Part shown: piece after piece, positions 17,678 to 26,121 of the stretch | Layout of the letters: every line of letters starts with the position of its first letter | How positions within the stretch are numbered: the stretch's first letter is position 1 | NCBI RefSeq assembly: GCF_900302505.1 | Contig: NZ_OMOJ01000003.1 | Coordinates: 186,001-250,000 of the forward strand | Source: Pseudoprimorskyibacter insulae | Lineage (GTDB): Bacteria; Pseudomonadota; Alphaproteobacteria; Rhodobacterales; Rhodobacteraceae | Reading direction: 5' to 3' | DNA: 64,000 bases | The notes under the pieces: generated by a model | Told to the model about the DNA's origin: nothing | Database searches by the model: none | Seen by the model: only the letters and a program-made list of their open reading frames with translations | Position numbers and translations under genes: made by a program

Positions 17678-18925
17678 TCAGGCCGCGGGCGCGCGAAAGG
17701 CCAAAGGTGCGAACTCGGCCTGATCTTCGGCGGCGGCGGTTTTCATCGCGGAAATCAGCTGCGGATCGGCGGCATGAACGCGGTTCCAGTTTGGAATGAA
17801 CGGCGTTTCATGCGGGTTCTCAAGAAAGATCTGCCCGGCCCGCATGATGTTTTCGGCAAAAAGTTCAATCGTGCGTTCCTCGGCGTGGCGATCGACAATC
17901 AGCCCGTTCATCGCCGCATCATTGGCGTAGACCTCGACCAGATCCAGCGCGCGGCGGTAATAGGTGGCCTTCAATGTGCGGAAGACATTCGGGGTAAAGA
18001 CGGTGCCTTCGGCGGCCAGTTTGCGGAAGATTGCCTTACAGATGTCGGTGGACATCCGGTTGAGCCCGGCATTGGCATCCTCGGGGCTGACGGTTTGGTG
18101 CTTATGGTCGTAAGCGTCCGAAATTTCGACCTGACATACGCCCTGACGGCCCAGATTGCGCCACGCCTCGGACAGCACGCCAATTTCCAGCCCCCAATCT
18201 GACGGGATGCGCAGATCAGGCAACATGCCGGTGCGCAGGGCAAATTCACCCGACAGCGGATAGCGGAACGACCGTAGATAATCGATATAGTCGTGATCCC
18301 CGATCACCTTCTTCAGCGCAATCAGCAGCGGGCTGACCAATAGCCGCGTCACCCGGCCATTCAACTTGCCGCCGCCGACACGCGGATAGAACCCCTTGGA
18401 CAACTGATAGCTAAAGTTTGGATTGGCCACCGGATAGACCAGCCGCGCCAGCATGCCCCGTTCATAGGTGACAATGTCGCAATCGTGAATCGCCATCACG
18501 GAACTGTCGGCGCAGCCGATCAGATAGCCGATGCAAGACCAGACATTCTTGCCTTTGCCGGGTTCTTTCGGGGCCAATCCATGGCTTTCCAGTTTGTCAC
18601 CCAAGGCCTTCATACGCGGCGAGTCGTTCCACAACACCACATGTTCCTGCGGCAGGCGCGAAAAGAAATCCCGTGCCATGCGGTATTGGTCTTCTGTGGC
18701 CCGGTCCAGCCCGATGATGATCCGGTGCAGATAGCGCACCTTGGACAGCTCATCGATGATGTGCCCAAGCGCGGGGCTTTCCAGCTCGGAATATAGCGAC
18801 GGCAGGATCAGGCTGATCTTGCGGGTCTGAGCAAAGGCCTCAAGCTCGTACTCCATTTCCTCAAGCGAGCGCGTGCGCAGGTTGTGGAACTGAGCGATGT
18901 TACCGTTTTGGTGAAAGTCTGCCAT
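17678..18925 (-). CDS. gpgS: Glucosyl-3-phosphoglycerate synthase (GT81)
   Basis: A 415-residue GT-A glycosyltransferase. The nucleotide-sugar and metal motif is DCD at residues 148-150 (MAIHDCDIVTY), preceded by GKGKNVWSCIGYLIG and followed by the PLSGEFALRTGML acceptor region typical of GpgS. It joins glucose from an NDP-glucose donor to 3-phosphoglycerate, the first step to the compatible solute glucosylglycerate. The phosphatase gene lies 13 bases upstream in the same operon. A mannosyl-3-phosphoglycerate synthase is the main alternative, but the sequence and the facing phosphorylase favour the glucosyl enzyme. Confidence 0.85.
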   Translation of the reverse strand: MADFHQNGNIAQFHNLRTRSLEEMEYELEAFAQTRKISLILPSLYSELESPALGHIIDELSKVRYLHRIIIGLDRATEDQYRMARDFFSRLPQEHVVLWNDSPRMKALGDKLESHGLAPKEPGKGKNVWSCIGYLIGCADSSVMAIHDCDIVTYERGMLARLVYPVANPNFSYQLSKGFYPRVGGGKLNGRVTRLLVSPLLIALKKVIGDHDYIDYLRSFRYPLSGEFALRTGMLPDLRIPSDWGLEIGVLSEAWRNLGRQGVCQVEISDAYDHKHQTVSPEDANAGLNRMSTDICKAIFRKLAAEGTVFTPNVFRTLKATYYRRALDLVEVYANDAAMNGLIVDRHAEERTIELFAENIMRAGQIFLENPHETPFIPNWNRVHAADPQLISAMKTAAAEDQAEFAPLAFRAPAA

Positions 18926-18938
18926 GTCGTCCTAGTCG

Positions 18939-19712
18939 TTATGATCGGGTCAAATTATCAAGTCTGTGCAGCACCGCTTGGTTCCATCCGGCGGGTCCGG
19001 TCAGGTGCGTTCGGGTGACGGTGCCGCTGTCTTCGCCCGCAAGGGGCGGCATGGGCGTGCCGTGGTCGTTGCGGATAATGACGCCGTAGTCAGCGGCCAG
19101 CAGCATTTCGGTATCATTAGGTGCATCGCCCAAAGCCATGGTCACATCGGCCTTTAGCGCCTGCGCAACCTCGGCCATGGCGTCGGCCTTGGTGCGGCCA
19201 AAGGACAGGGTCAGAAACCGCCCGCCCCGCCGCGCGGTGATGCCTTGGTCCGCCAGTACGGCAATGAATATCTGTTCTTTCGCGGGGCCAAGCGCCCAAA
19301 GGCCCGGTTCGGAATGCTGCCGCTTCCGCGCCATGGCCGCCGCCTCTGGCGCAAGCCCGGTCACATCCGCCACGCCCTGATCGGTCATATCGCCAAAGCC
19401 GCGAAACCCGGCGCGTAGATCGGCGGGAAGCGCGGCCAGCGCATCGCGCAAACGGGAGTAATCGTCAGTGCCTGCGCTTGCCTCTTGCCCCGGCCACACG
19501 ACACCTGCACCGTTCTCGACAATCATCGGCGCCGCGCCCAGCCCCATCTGACCATGCAGAACGCGGATTTCGTCTGCGGTTTTGCTAGAGGCCAAGACTA
19601 AGGGAATGTCTTTTAATTTCAGAGCATTCAACGCCATAATTGCCGCGTTGAATGAATAGGTGTCGTGATCCAGAAGCGTGCCGTCCAGATCTGAAAACAC
19701 CACCAAACGCAT
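18939..19712 (-). CDS. HAD-IIB phosphatase, glucosyl-/mannosyl-3-phosphoglycerate phosphatase
   Basis: A 257-residue HAD phosphatase. The catalytic motif FSDLDGTLLD is at residues 6-15, and the last acidic motif ALGDAPNDTEML is near residue 205, with a C2B-type cap between them. It should remove phosphate from glucosyl-3-phosphoglycerate made by the GpgS encoded next, giving glucosylglycerate. The start at 19712 puts the first motif at the usual distance from the N-terminus; upstream codons in frame do not look coding. Members of this family annotated as mannosyl-3-phosphoglycerate phosphatases often accept both substrates. The order is phosphatase first, then synthase. Confidence 0.82.
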   Translation of the reverse strand: MRLVVFSDLDGTLLDHDTYSFNAAIMALNALKLKDIPLVLASSKTADEIRVLHGQMGLGAAPMIVENGAGVVWPGQEASAGTDDYSRLRDALAALPADLRAGFRGFGDMTDQGVADVTGLAPEAAAMARKRQHSEPGLWALGPAKEQIFIAVLADQGITARRGGRFLTLSFGRTKADAMAEVAQALKADVTMALGDAPNDTEMLLAADYGVIIRNDHGTPMPPLAGEDSGTVTRTHLTGPAGWNQAVLHRLDNLTRS

Positions 19713-19891
19713 ATTGCCCCCTGCAAGCCGTTTCTGCCTATTTCTGAGTATAGGGCGCATTGGCGGTTTGAAACGGTTGGCCCTGTAAGATCGCGCCAAG
19801 TTTGGACAAATGACAGGCAAGCGCCTAAAAATTGTGCAAGAGCTTCGCACAACTGTGATCGGCCTTGCACAAAGGTCCATGCACCACCGGC

Positions 19892-19920
19892 TTGACGGGG
19901 CGGCCCCCAATGGCTAGCTG
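19892..19920 (+). promoter_or_regulatory. Candidate promoter of the riboswitch-ribH transcript
   Basis: TTGACG (19892-19897) and TAGCTG (19915-19920) are separated by 17 bases, placing transcription start at about 19927, the first base of the riboswitch fold. The -10 box is a weak match. Confidence 0.4.
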
Positions 19921-19926
19921 AAGGGT

Positions 19927-20050
19927 ATTCTCAGGGCGGGGTGAAATTCCCCACCGGCGGTTATAGCCCGCGAGCGCCTGCATACGCAGGGTCAGCAGAT
20001 CCCGGTGGAATTCCGGAGCCGACGGTTAAAGTCCGGATGAAAGAGAATGC
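19927..20050 (+). ncRNA. FMN riboswitch (RFN element)
   Basis: The conserved RFN segments are readable in order: TCTCAGGGCGGGGTGAAATT, CCCCACCGGCGGTTAT, AGCCCGCGAGCGC, a variable arm, GGTCAGCAGATCCCGGTG, then ATTCCGGAGCCGACGGTTAA and AGTCCGGATGAAAGAGAA. This is the six-helix FMN aptamer. It stands 72 bases before ribH, so FMN would lower ribH expression. No clear terminator follows; control is probably at translation initiation. Confidence 0.93.
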
Positions 20051-20121
20051 GCATGCGTTCCCGTAAGGGGGCGGTGTGCTGACGTGCTCTGGGATCTTGT
20101 CATAGCGAAAGGACACCAGAG

Positions 20122-20592
20122 ATGACAAAATCCCCTACCTTCGCCTTCATCAAGGCCCGCTGGCATGCGGATATCGTGGATCAGGCCTATGCCGGGTTTG
20201 TGGCCCGGGTCGAAGAACTGGCCCCCGGCGCAACGGTCGAAGCCTTCGACGTGCCCGGTGCGTTTGAAATGCCGCTTTTGGCGCAGAAACTGGCCCGCAC
20301 CGGACGGTTTGACGGAATTGCCGCTGCCGCGCTGGTGGTCGATGGCGGGATCTATCGCCACGACTTCGTCGCCCAAGCCGTTGTGTCGGGATTGATGGAT
20401 GCGCAACTGGCCACCGATACGCCGATGTTCTCGGTCTCGCTGACGCCGCATCACTTTCAGCCGAAGTCTGAACATGAACAGTTCTACTTTGACCATTTCG
20501 TGCACAAGGGCCGTGAAGCCGCAGATGCCGCGATGCAGATCTATGCGTTGAACCAGTCGCTGGCCGCAAACGACAACGTGCGCGCTGCGTAA
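20122..20592 (+). CDS. ribH: 6,7-dimethyl-8-ribityllumazine synthase, RibH2 type
   Basis: A 156-residue lumazine synthase, condensing the pyrimidinedione and the four-carbon phosphate in the penultimate step of riboflavin synthesis. The N-terminal FIKARWHADIVDQAYAGF, VDGGIYRHDFVA and LTPHHF segments match the RibH2 (Brucella/Mesorhizobium) type, in contrast to the usual icosahedral RibH1 wording. It is alone behind the FMN riboswitch, as known for ribH2 genes, so a second ribH and the rest of the pathway should be elsewhere in the genome. A GAAAGGA ribosome binding site precedes the ATG. Confidence 0.92.
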   Translation: MTKSPTFAFIKARWHADIVDQAYAGFVARVEELAPGATVEAFDVPGAFEMPLLAQKLARTGRFDGIAAAALVVDGGIYRHDFVAQAVVSGLMDAQLATDTPMFSVSLTPHHFQPKSEHEQFYFDHFVHKGREAADAAMQIYALNQSLAANDNVRAA

Positions 20593-20598
20593 CGCGAT

Positions 20599-20626
20599 GG
20601 GCGGGGCGCAGAACGCGCCCCTGCCC
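20599..20626. terminator. Hairpin between ribH and otnI
   Basis: GGGGCGC (20603-20609) pairs with GCGCCCC (20615-20621) around a 5-base loop, and GGGC (20599-20602) with GCCC (20623-20626) extends the stem past one bulged T. It lies between convergent genes. No T-run, so termination is likely but unproven. Confidence 0.6.
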
Positions 20627-20628
20627 GC

Positions 20629-21396
20629 TTAGATCTTCTGCGCCTCGGCCATCCAGCCAAGGGTCGGATCGGTCGGCCCGCCGGGTTTGTATTCGGCCCC
20701 CAGCGGCACATCCCACCCCAGCGCCTTGATGGCGGCGAACACCGTTGGGTAATTCAGTTCCCCATGATCGGGCGTGCCGCGATCGGGGACCGATGCGAAT
20801 TGAATATGCCCGATATCGCCCAGCAATGCCGCCAAGCGCGTGGTCACGTCGCCTTCGGTGCGGCCCACGTGATAGCAATCAAACATCAGCTTCAGGTTCG
20901 GACGGTCCACGCGGCGGATGATATCAACCGCCTGATCGGTGGTGACCAGAAAATACCCCGGCGCGTCATGGCGGTTTAGCGGCTCAATCAGGATGGTAAC
21001 GCCCAAAGGCGCGGCCTGATCGCAGGCATAGGCCAGATTGGCCACGAAGGCGGCATGGGCATCGGCGCCACTGGCAAACCCGGCCATCACATGCACTGCG
21101 CCTGCGCCAATGGCCTGCGCATAGCTTAACGCCTCATCAATCGCGGCGCGGGCGTCCGTTTCGCGGCCCGGCAAGGCGGACAGACCGTTTTCAGGAACGC
21201 TCAGATCACCGCGACGGGTGTTCAGACCCAGCATCCTCAGCCCGGTGTCATCCAGCGCGGATTTGACCTCGGAGGCAGGCACATCATAGGGCCAATGGCA
21301 TTCCACCGCGTCAAAGCCGGCGGCGGCGGCGGCCCGGATCGCATCGGGCAAGGGCCGGTCATTCCACAGAAAGCCCAGGTTGGCGGACAGTTTCAT
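20629..21396 (-). CDS. otnI: 2-oxo-tetronate isomerase (OtnI, hydroxypyruvate-isomerase family)
   Basis: A 255-residue TIM-barrel isomerase with SANLGFLW at the N-terminus and the metal-site segments IEPLNRHDAPGYFL, FDCYH and GELNYP. In the published threonate/erythronate pathways OtnI interconverts 2-oxo- and 3-oxo-tetronate so that OtnK can phosphorylate the product; the adjacent otnC, otnK and ltnD genes match that pathway. The ATG at 21396 overlaps the otnC stop. Hydroxypyruvate isomerase activity is the alternative reading, but the operon favours OtnI. It is the last gene of the long leftward operon. Confidence 0.85.
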   Translation of the reverse strand: MKLSANLGFLWNDRPLPDAIRAAAAAGFDAVECHWPYDVPASEVKSALDDTGLRMLGLNTRRGDLSVPENGLSALPGRETDARAAIDEALSYAQAIGAGAVHVMAGFASGADAHAAFVANLAYACDQAAPLGVTILIEPLNRHDAPGYFLVTTDQAVDIIRRVDRPNLKLMFDCYHVGRTEGDVTTRLAALLGDIGHIQFASVPDRGTPDHGELNYPTVFAAIKALGWDVPLGAEYKPGGPTDPTLGWMAEAQKI

Positions 21397-22043
21397 ACGT
21401 CCCACTCCACATCAAATTTCGTCACAAGCGCCTGCACCTGATCGGGCGACAGCCCGCGCGGGCTCATCCCCCGTGTCATCATCGCAAGGCGCGCGGTGTC
21501 TTCCAGTTCCTCGATGGCGTTGCAGGCGGCCTCGATGTCTTTGCCCGCCACGACAGGCCCGTGATTGGCCAGCATCACCGCCGTGCGTTTGCCTGCCAGC
21601 CCGCGCACCGCATCGCCCATGGCCGGATCACCGGGCAGGAAGAATGGCAGCAGTTTGACCTTGCCCAGCTTCATGATCCCGTAGGGCGTCAGCGGCGGCA
21701 GGAAATTGTCCTCATCCACATCGGGCATCATCGACAGGGCGACCGAATGGCACGAATGCAAATGCACCACCGCGCCAGCCGTTGACCGCGTGTCATAGAA
21801 GGCAGAATGCAGTGGCATTTCCTTTGTCGGCTTGTCCCCGCCAATCAACCGCCCCGAGGCGTCAAACCGGCTGAGCCGCCCCGGATCAAGCCGCCCGAAA
21901 CTGGTGCCTGTCGGGCTGACCAGCAGCCCGCCATCTTCTGTCCGGGCCGAGATATTGCCCGTCGATCCGCCCGTCAGGCCACGGTCGAACATCGACTTGG
22001 CCAGCAGACAGATCTGTTCGCGCAAGGCGGCTTCGGTGCTCAT
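21393..22043 (-). CDS. otnC: 3-oxo-tetronate 4-phosphate decarboxylase (class II aldolase family)
   Basis: A 216-residue class II aldolase/adducin protein. GLTGGSTGNISAR is near the N-terminus, and the zinc-ligand region VVHLHSCHSVALSMM plus MLANHGPVV further on are normal for the family. OtnC converts 3-oxo-tetronate 4-phosphate to dihydroxyacetone phosphate and CO2, feeding glycolysis. Its start overlaps the otnK stop and its stop overlaps the otnI start (ATGA at both ends). Fuculose-phosphate aldolase is the superficial alternative and is ruled down by the operon. Confidence 0.86.
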   Translation of the reverse strand: MSTEAALREQICLLAKSMFDRGLTGGSTGNISARTEDGGLLVSPTGTSFGRLDPGRLSRFDASGRLIGGDKPTKEMPLHSAFYDTRSTAGAVVHLHSCHSVALSMMPDVDEDNFLPPLTPYGIMKLGKVKLLPFFLPGDPAMGDAVRGLAGKRTAVMLANHGPVVAGKDIEAACNAIEELEDTARLAMMTRGMSPRGLSPDQVQALVTKFDVEWDV

Positions 22044-23311
22044 GACGCCTCCAACACGGCCAAGGCGCCGCTGAAGAAATCGACCGCGCCGAAGTTCCCG
22101 GATTTGAGAGTGATCGCAATGTCATGGCCCGCACTGGTGGCAAAGCACCACGGCACGCCGGGGGCGATTTCTGCGCCGATGGTCAGTTGATCGACGCCAA
22201 GCGCCTGCGTCACCGCGCCCGAGGTTTCGCCCCCCGCCACAACGATGCGCCGTGCGCCTGCGTCCCGTGCCGCCACAGCGCAGGCCGACAGCGTGCGTTC
22301 CACCAGTTCGCCTGCCTCGGCCACGCCCAGCTTGGCCTGCGCGGCCTTGACGCTGTCGGGATCGGCGGTGGCGTAGATCAGCGGAGCCTTTGACAGATCT
22401 TGATCGGCCAGCCACGCCAGAACCGGATCAGCACCCTGTTCGGTCAGCGCCAGCGGGTCCAGTCGATAGGCCGCTGCGCCGGTTTCCAGATAGGCCGCGA
22501 CCTGCGCGTTGGTCATGGCCGAACAGCTGCCCGACAGGATGATGCTTTGATCCGCCAGAACCGGCGGTGCGCCTGCGGCTGCGCCCTCGGGCAGATCGCC
22601 ATCGGCGCGGTAAAGGTCTGGCAAAGGCATGGCAATCGCGCTGCCGCCGGTCATCAGCGGCATGTCGCGGCAGGCTTCGGCAATACGGTACAGGTCGGCA
22701 TTTTCGACCGCATCCACCACCACATGCGCCACGCCGTCGCTGCGCAAACGGTCCAGTTCGGCGCGGATCGCTTCGGGGCCTTTGGCGACGCAAAGCCGGT
22801 CCACCAGACCGACCTTACCTGTCACCTGCGGCTCAATCAGTTTGACCAGATCGGACTGGCGCATCGGCGTCAGCGGGTGATCCTTCATCGGGCTGTCCGA
22901 CAGCAGTTGCCGCCCGACGAACAGATGGCCCATAAAGATCGCCCGCCCGTTTTCCGGGAAGGCCGGGCAATAGATCGTCTGATCGGTGCCAAGCACTTGC
23001 ATCAGCCCTTCGGCCACCGGGCCGATATTGCCTTCGGGCGTGGAATCGAAGGTCGAGCAGTATTTCCAGAAAAACCGCTGCGCCCCTGCGGCCTTGAGCC
23101 AATCCAGCGCGGCCTGCGTTTCGGCCAAAGCCTGATCCACCGGCGCAGTGCGGGATTTCAGGGCGATGACCTCAAAGGCGGCGGTGTCTTTGGGCGGCGT
23201 CGTGGGCACGCCCATCCGCAGACTGACACGCACGCCCGACCGGGCCAAAAGCCCGGCCAGATCGGTGGCCCCGGTGAAATCATCGGCGATTGCGCCCAAA
23301 AGCGTTGTCAT
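22040..23311 (-). CDS. otnK: 3-oxo-tetronate kinase (DUF1537 family)
   Basis: A 423-residue DUF1537 kinase with AIADDFTGATDLAGLLARSG at the N-terminus and the ATP-binding VAGGETSGAVTQALG near residue 360. It phosphorylates 3-oxo-tetronate at C4. It is flanked and overlapped by ltnD (upstream) and otnC (downstream). It differs clearly in wording from the other DUF1537 kinase at 10176-11540, consistent with separate substrates. Confidence 0.88.
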   Translation of the reverse strand: MTTLLGAIADDFTGATDLAGLLARSGVRVSLRMGVPTTPPKDTAAFEVIALKSRTAPVDQALAETQAALDWLKAAGAQRFFWKYCSTFDSTPEGNIGPVAEGLMQVLGTDQTIYCPAFPENGRAIFMGHLFVGRQLLSDSPMKDHPLTPMRQSDLVKLIEPQVTGKVGLVDRLCVAKGPEAIRAELDRLRSDGVAHVVVDAVENADLYRIAEACRDMPLMTGGSAIAMPLPDLYRADGDLPEGAAAGAPPVLADQSIILSGSCSAMTNAQVAAYLETGAAAYRLDPLALTEQGADPVLAWLADQDLSKAPLIYATADPDSVKAAQAKLGVAEAGELVERTLSACAVAARDAGARRIVVAGGETSGAVTQALGVDQLTIGAEIAPGVPWCFATSAGHDIAITLKSGNFGAVDFFSGALAVLEAS

Positions 23312-24213
23312 TTGTCGCCCTCCGGAAGGGTCAAGCCAGCGTTGCGTGCATAGACCTTGGCAACGGCGGCGTCGTCCTCATGGCCCAGCCCCATACCGGC
23401 GGCGGCCAGATATTGCTGCATGGCAGCGGCGGTGATCGGTGCACTGAACTTGGCCGATTTGGCGATGTCCAGCACGATGCCCAGATCCTTCGGCCAGATA
23501 TTCACCGAAGAATGCGGCGTGTAATCGCCCGCCACAATATGCGGCGCGCGGTTTTCCAGCATCCAGCTGGTTCCAGCACATTTCGAAATCACGTCAACGA
23601 ATTTGGCAGGCTCCACCCCTTGAGTCATGCCAAAGGTCAGCGCCTCGGCCATGGTAGCGATATGCACGCCCGCCAGAAGTTGGTTCACCGCCTTCATCGC
23701 GCTGCCCGCGCCTGCGGCATCGCCCAATTCAAACACCGTCTCGGCCGTCGCATCCAGCACAGGTTTCAATGCAGCGAAGGCATCGGCCGTGCCAGAGGCC
23801 ATGACCGACAGCTTGCCCTGCGCCGATTTCGCCGCCCCGCCCGAGATCGGCGCGTCGAGGTAGAGCACGCCAGCGGCGGCGCATTGCGCCTCCATCCGGC
23901 GGGCGAATTCTGGTGGAACCGTGGCCGAGGACATGACCGCCGCGCCTTTGCGCAGATGCGGGACGATGCCATCTTCACCAAACAGAACCGCCTCGGTCTG
24001 GTCGGCGTTCAGCACCACCACAACCACGGCGTCCAGATCCCCGGCGGCTTCGGCCAGGGCGCTGCCCTGCCCGCCTTCAGCGCGAAACTGATCCATCCGA
24101 GCAGTCGCGATATCGACGCCCCAAACGCTATGCCCCGCCCGCAATAGCGATTGCGCCATGCCGTATCCCATTGACCCAAGGCCAATGACGGCAGTCTTGA
24201 TTGTGGTGGCCAA
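23308..24213 (-). CDS. ltnD: L-threonate dehydrogenase-like beta-hydroxyacid dehydrogenase
   Basis: A 301-residue member of the 3-hydroxyisobutyrate dehydrogenase family: NAD-binding VIGLGSMGYGMAQSL at the start, the substrate segment LDAPISGGAAKSAQGKL, and the catalytic lysine in GAGSAMKAVNQLL. In OtnK/OtnC/OtnI clusters this enzyme oxidises L-threonate (LtnD) to 2-oxo-tetronate. The best start is the TTG at 24213: AAGGAG precedes it by six bases and lies inside the 3' end of the lactonase gene, whose TGA ends one base before. A longer frame from 24255 has no such signal. D-Erythronate is a less likely substrate. Confidence 0.82.
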   Translation of the reverse strand: MATTIKTAVIGLGSMGYGMAQSLLRAGHSVWGVDIATARMDQFRAEGGQGSALAEAAGDLDAVVVVVLNADQTEAVLFGEDGIVPHLRKGAAVMSSATVPPEFARRMEAQCAAAGVLYLDAPISGGAAKSAQGKLSVMASGTADAFAALKPVLDATAETVFELGDAAGAGSAMKAVNQLLAGVHIATMAEALTFGMTQGVEPAKFVDVISKCAGTSWMLENRAPHIVAGDYTPHSSVNIWPKDLGIVLDIAKSAKFSAPITAAAMQQYLAAAGMGLGHEDDAAVAKVYARNAGLTLPEGDK

Positions 24214-24214
24214 G

Positions 24215-25168
24215 TCAGGCTCCTTTGTTTTTGGCCAGTCGCAGCTGAGCTGCATCCCGGCGATTTGTGCGCACCCGCCAGACCTTGTCCGATGACGTAA
24301 TGAACATGTCTGTTCCCTCCGATCCGCCGAAACACAGGTTGGCGGTTGGTGCGGGCATCAGGATCTTTCCCAGACAATGCCCTATCTGGTCAAGGCAACG
24401 CACCCCATCCATTGCGCTGGTCCAGATATATCCTTCGTGATCGACCCGAAACCCATCGGGCACGCCCGGTTCGATCTCGGCCAGAACGCGGCCATTGGAC
24501 AGGGTCGTGCCATCAACATCGAAGGCGCGGATGTGATGCGGCAAGCTATAGTCAAAGCCTGGAAAGCTGGCCCCTTTGATCGCGCCGGAATCCGCCACGT
24601 AAAGCACGCTTTCATCCGGCGAAAAGGCCAGCCCGTTGGGTTTGTCGAAATCGGTGACAGTGGCAGTGATCTGACCATCTGGCGTGACGCAGAACACATA
24701 GCAGCCGCCGATCTCGCTCTCGGCCGGGTAGCCTTCGACGTCGGAATTGATGCCGTAAGGCGGATCGGTGAACCAAACAGACCCATCAGACCGCACCACC
24801 ACGTCATTGGGCGAATTCAGGCGCTTGCCCTGATAGCTGTCGGCGATGACCTCAACCGCCGACAGATCGTTCGGGTCCAGACGCCGGATCACCCGCCGTC
24901 CGCCATGTTCGCACGACACCATGCGCCCTTCGGTGTCCAGCGTGTTGCCATTGGCAAATTCGCTATTCTCAAGCGCCACGCGCACGCCTTTGCCGGGCTG
25001 CCAATGCAGCATCTGCTTGCCGGGGATGTTGTTAAAATACAGCCCCCCATCCAACCAAACCGGGCCTTCGGTCCAGATATAGCCTTCGGCAATCAGCTCG
25101 GGCGCGGTGTCGGTGTCGATCATCTGCGCAAAGGCGGGATCAAAGGACTGGTAGCCAGGGTTTGTCAT
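24215..25168 (-). CDS. SMP-30/gluconolactonase-family lactonase
   Basis: A 317-residue six-bladed beta-propeller. Metal-site segments are YIWTEGPVWLDGG (glutamate ligand), LNSPNDVVVRSDGSVWFTDPP and SPDESVLYVADSG (aspartate ligand). It hydrolyses a sugar lactone to the acid; between an ABC importer and threonate dehydrogenase a four-carbon aldonolactone such as threono- or erythronolactone is the natural guess. The ATG at 25168 overlaps the permease stop (ATGA). It has no signal peptide, so it acts after import. It is not recognisable as one of the known apionolactonases, though an apiose-derived lactone cannot be excluded. Confidence 0.75.
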   Translation of the reverse strand: MTNPGYQSFDPAFAQMIDTDTAPELIAEGYIWTEGPVWLDGGLYFNNIPGKQMLHWQPGKGVRVALENSEFANGNTLDTEGRMVSCEHGGRRVIRRLDPNDLSAVEVIADSYQGKRLNSPNDVVVRSDGSVWFTDPPYGINSDVEGYPAESEIGGCYVFCVTPDGQITATVTDFDKPNGLAFSPDESVLYVADSGAIKGASFPGFDYSLPHHIRAFDVDGTTLSNGRVLAEIEPGVPDGFRVDHEGYIWTSAMDGVRCLDQIGHCLGKILMPAPTANLCFGGSEGTDMFITSSDKVWRVRTNRRDAAQLRLAKNKGA

Positions 25169-26121
25169 GATGCAGCCTTTCTGCGCAGGTTTTGGAACAA
25201 TAGAACGCCAAGGATAATCAGGCCAAAGATGATGCTGCGCCACGCGTTCGAGATTTGCATAACCGACAGGATCGAGGTCAGCAAAGTGATAAACAGCGCC
25301 CCGCCGATGGTGCCAGCCAAGCCTCCGCGCCCCCCAAGGATCGAGGTGCCGCCAATCACCACCGCCGCGATTGTGGGCAGCAGGTAAGGATCGCCCATCG
25401 ACTGATAGGCCTGATTGGCATAGCCTGCCAAAAGCACCCCGCCAAGCGCCGAACAAGCGCCCGCCAGCGCGAAAGCGGTAAAGATCACCCGCGGCGTGCC
25501 GACGCCCGATAGGAAGGTTGCCTTTTCGTTATAGCCAATCGCCGCCAGATAACGGCCAAAGCCGCTTCGACCCAGAAACAGGGTCAGCCCGGCGGTCAGC
25601 GCCATCCACAACACAAAGGCCACCGGCAGACCCAGCAGATGGCCCGAGGCCATCCAGACCATGGTCGCGCTAGCCTCGCCCTTGGGGTTGAAGCCGCCAG
25701 TGTTCAGCACCGCCACGCCCAGCAGCATGGAATTGACCGCAAGCGTCCAGACCATCGACGGGATGCGCATGATCGCCACACCAAACCCGTTGATCACCCC
25801 GATCAACGCGCCAAACAGCAAGGCCGCCGGAATGGCTATTGCCCCAAGCAGCGCATCGCCACTGCCGACCAGAGCGGTTGACATAATCGCCGCGCCGCCC
25901 ACGACCCAAGGCACCGACAGGTCGATATGCCCCAGCAGAATGACAATGGTCGCACCCATGGCAATCACGCCCAAAAAGGCCGAGATTTGAAGCTGTTGTC
26001 CCAAATAGGTCAGCGTCAGGAACTGCGGATAGACAAGGCTGCCGCACAGGATCAGGGCCACAGCCCCGATGAACGGCACCAGCGTGTCGGTGTCGGGTTT
26101 CGAAAGTCGCAGGCTGGTCAT
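25165..26121 (-). CDS. Sugar ABC transporter permease (RbsC/BPD_transp_2 family)
   Basis: A 318-residue inner-membrane protein with eight to ten membrane segments and the family marks GATIVILLGHIDLSVP, NGFGVAIMRIPS and VIGGTSILGGRGGLAGTI. It forms the membrane channel with the second permease encoded upstream. The two overlap by four bases. The substrate is inferred from the operon to be a four-carbon sugar acid, lactone or alditol. Confidence 0.85.
   Translation of the reverse strand: MTSLRLSKPDTDTLVPFIGAVALILCGSLVYPQFLTLTYLGQQLQISAFLGVIAMGATIVILLGHIDLSVPWVVGGAAIMSTALVGSGDALLGAIAIPAALLFGALIGVINGFGVAIMRIPSMVWTLAVNSMLLGVAVLNTGGFNPKGEASATMVWMASGHLLGLPVAFVLWMALTAGLTLFLGRSGFGRYLAAIGYNEKATFLSGVGTPRVIFTAFALAGACSALGGVLLAGYANQAYQSMGDPYLLPTIAAVVIGGTSILGGRGGLAGTIGGALFITLLTSILSVMQISNAWRSIIFGLIILGVLLFQNLRRKAAS

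Noticed and set aside
18939-19910. A 66-residue N-terminal extension of the HAD phosphatase (start at 19910)
   Set aside because: The HAD motif I would then be about 70 residues from the start, the added residues are Arg/Ser/Pro-rich, and the frame approaches the riboswitch promoter of ribH.
22400-24147. Plus-strand frames of 285-317 codons opposite otnK and ltnD
   Set aside because: The same antisense effect; the minus-strand proteins carry full family motifs and ATGA coupling.
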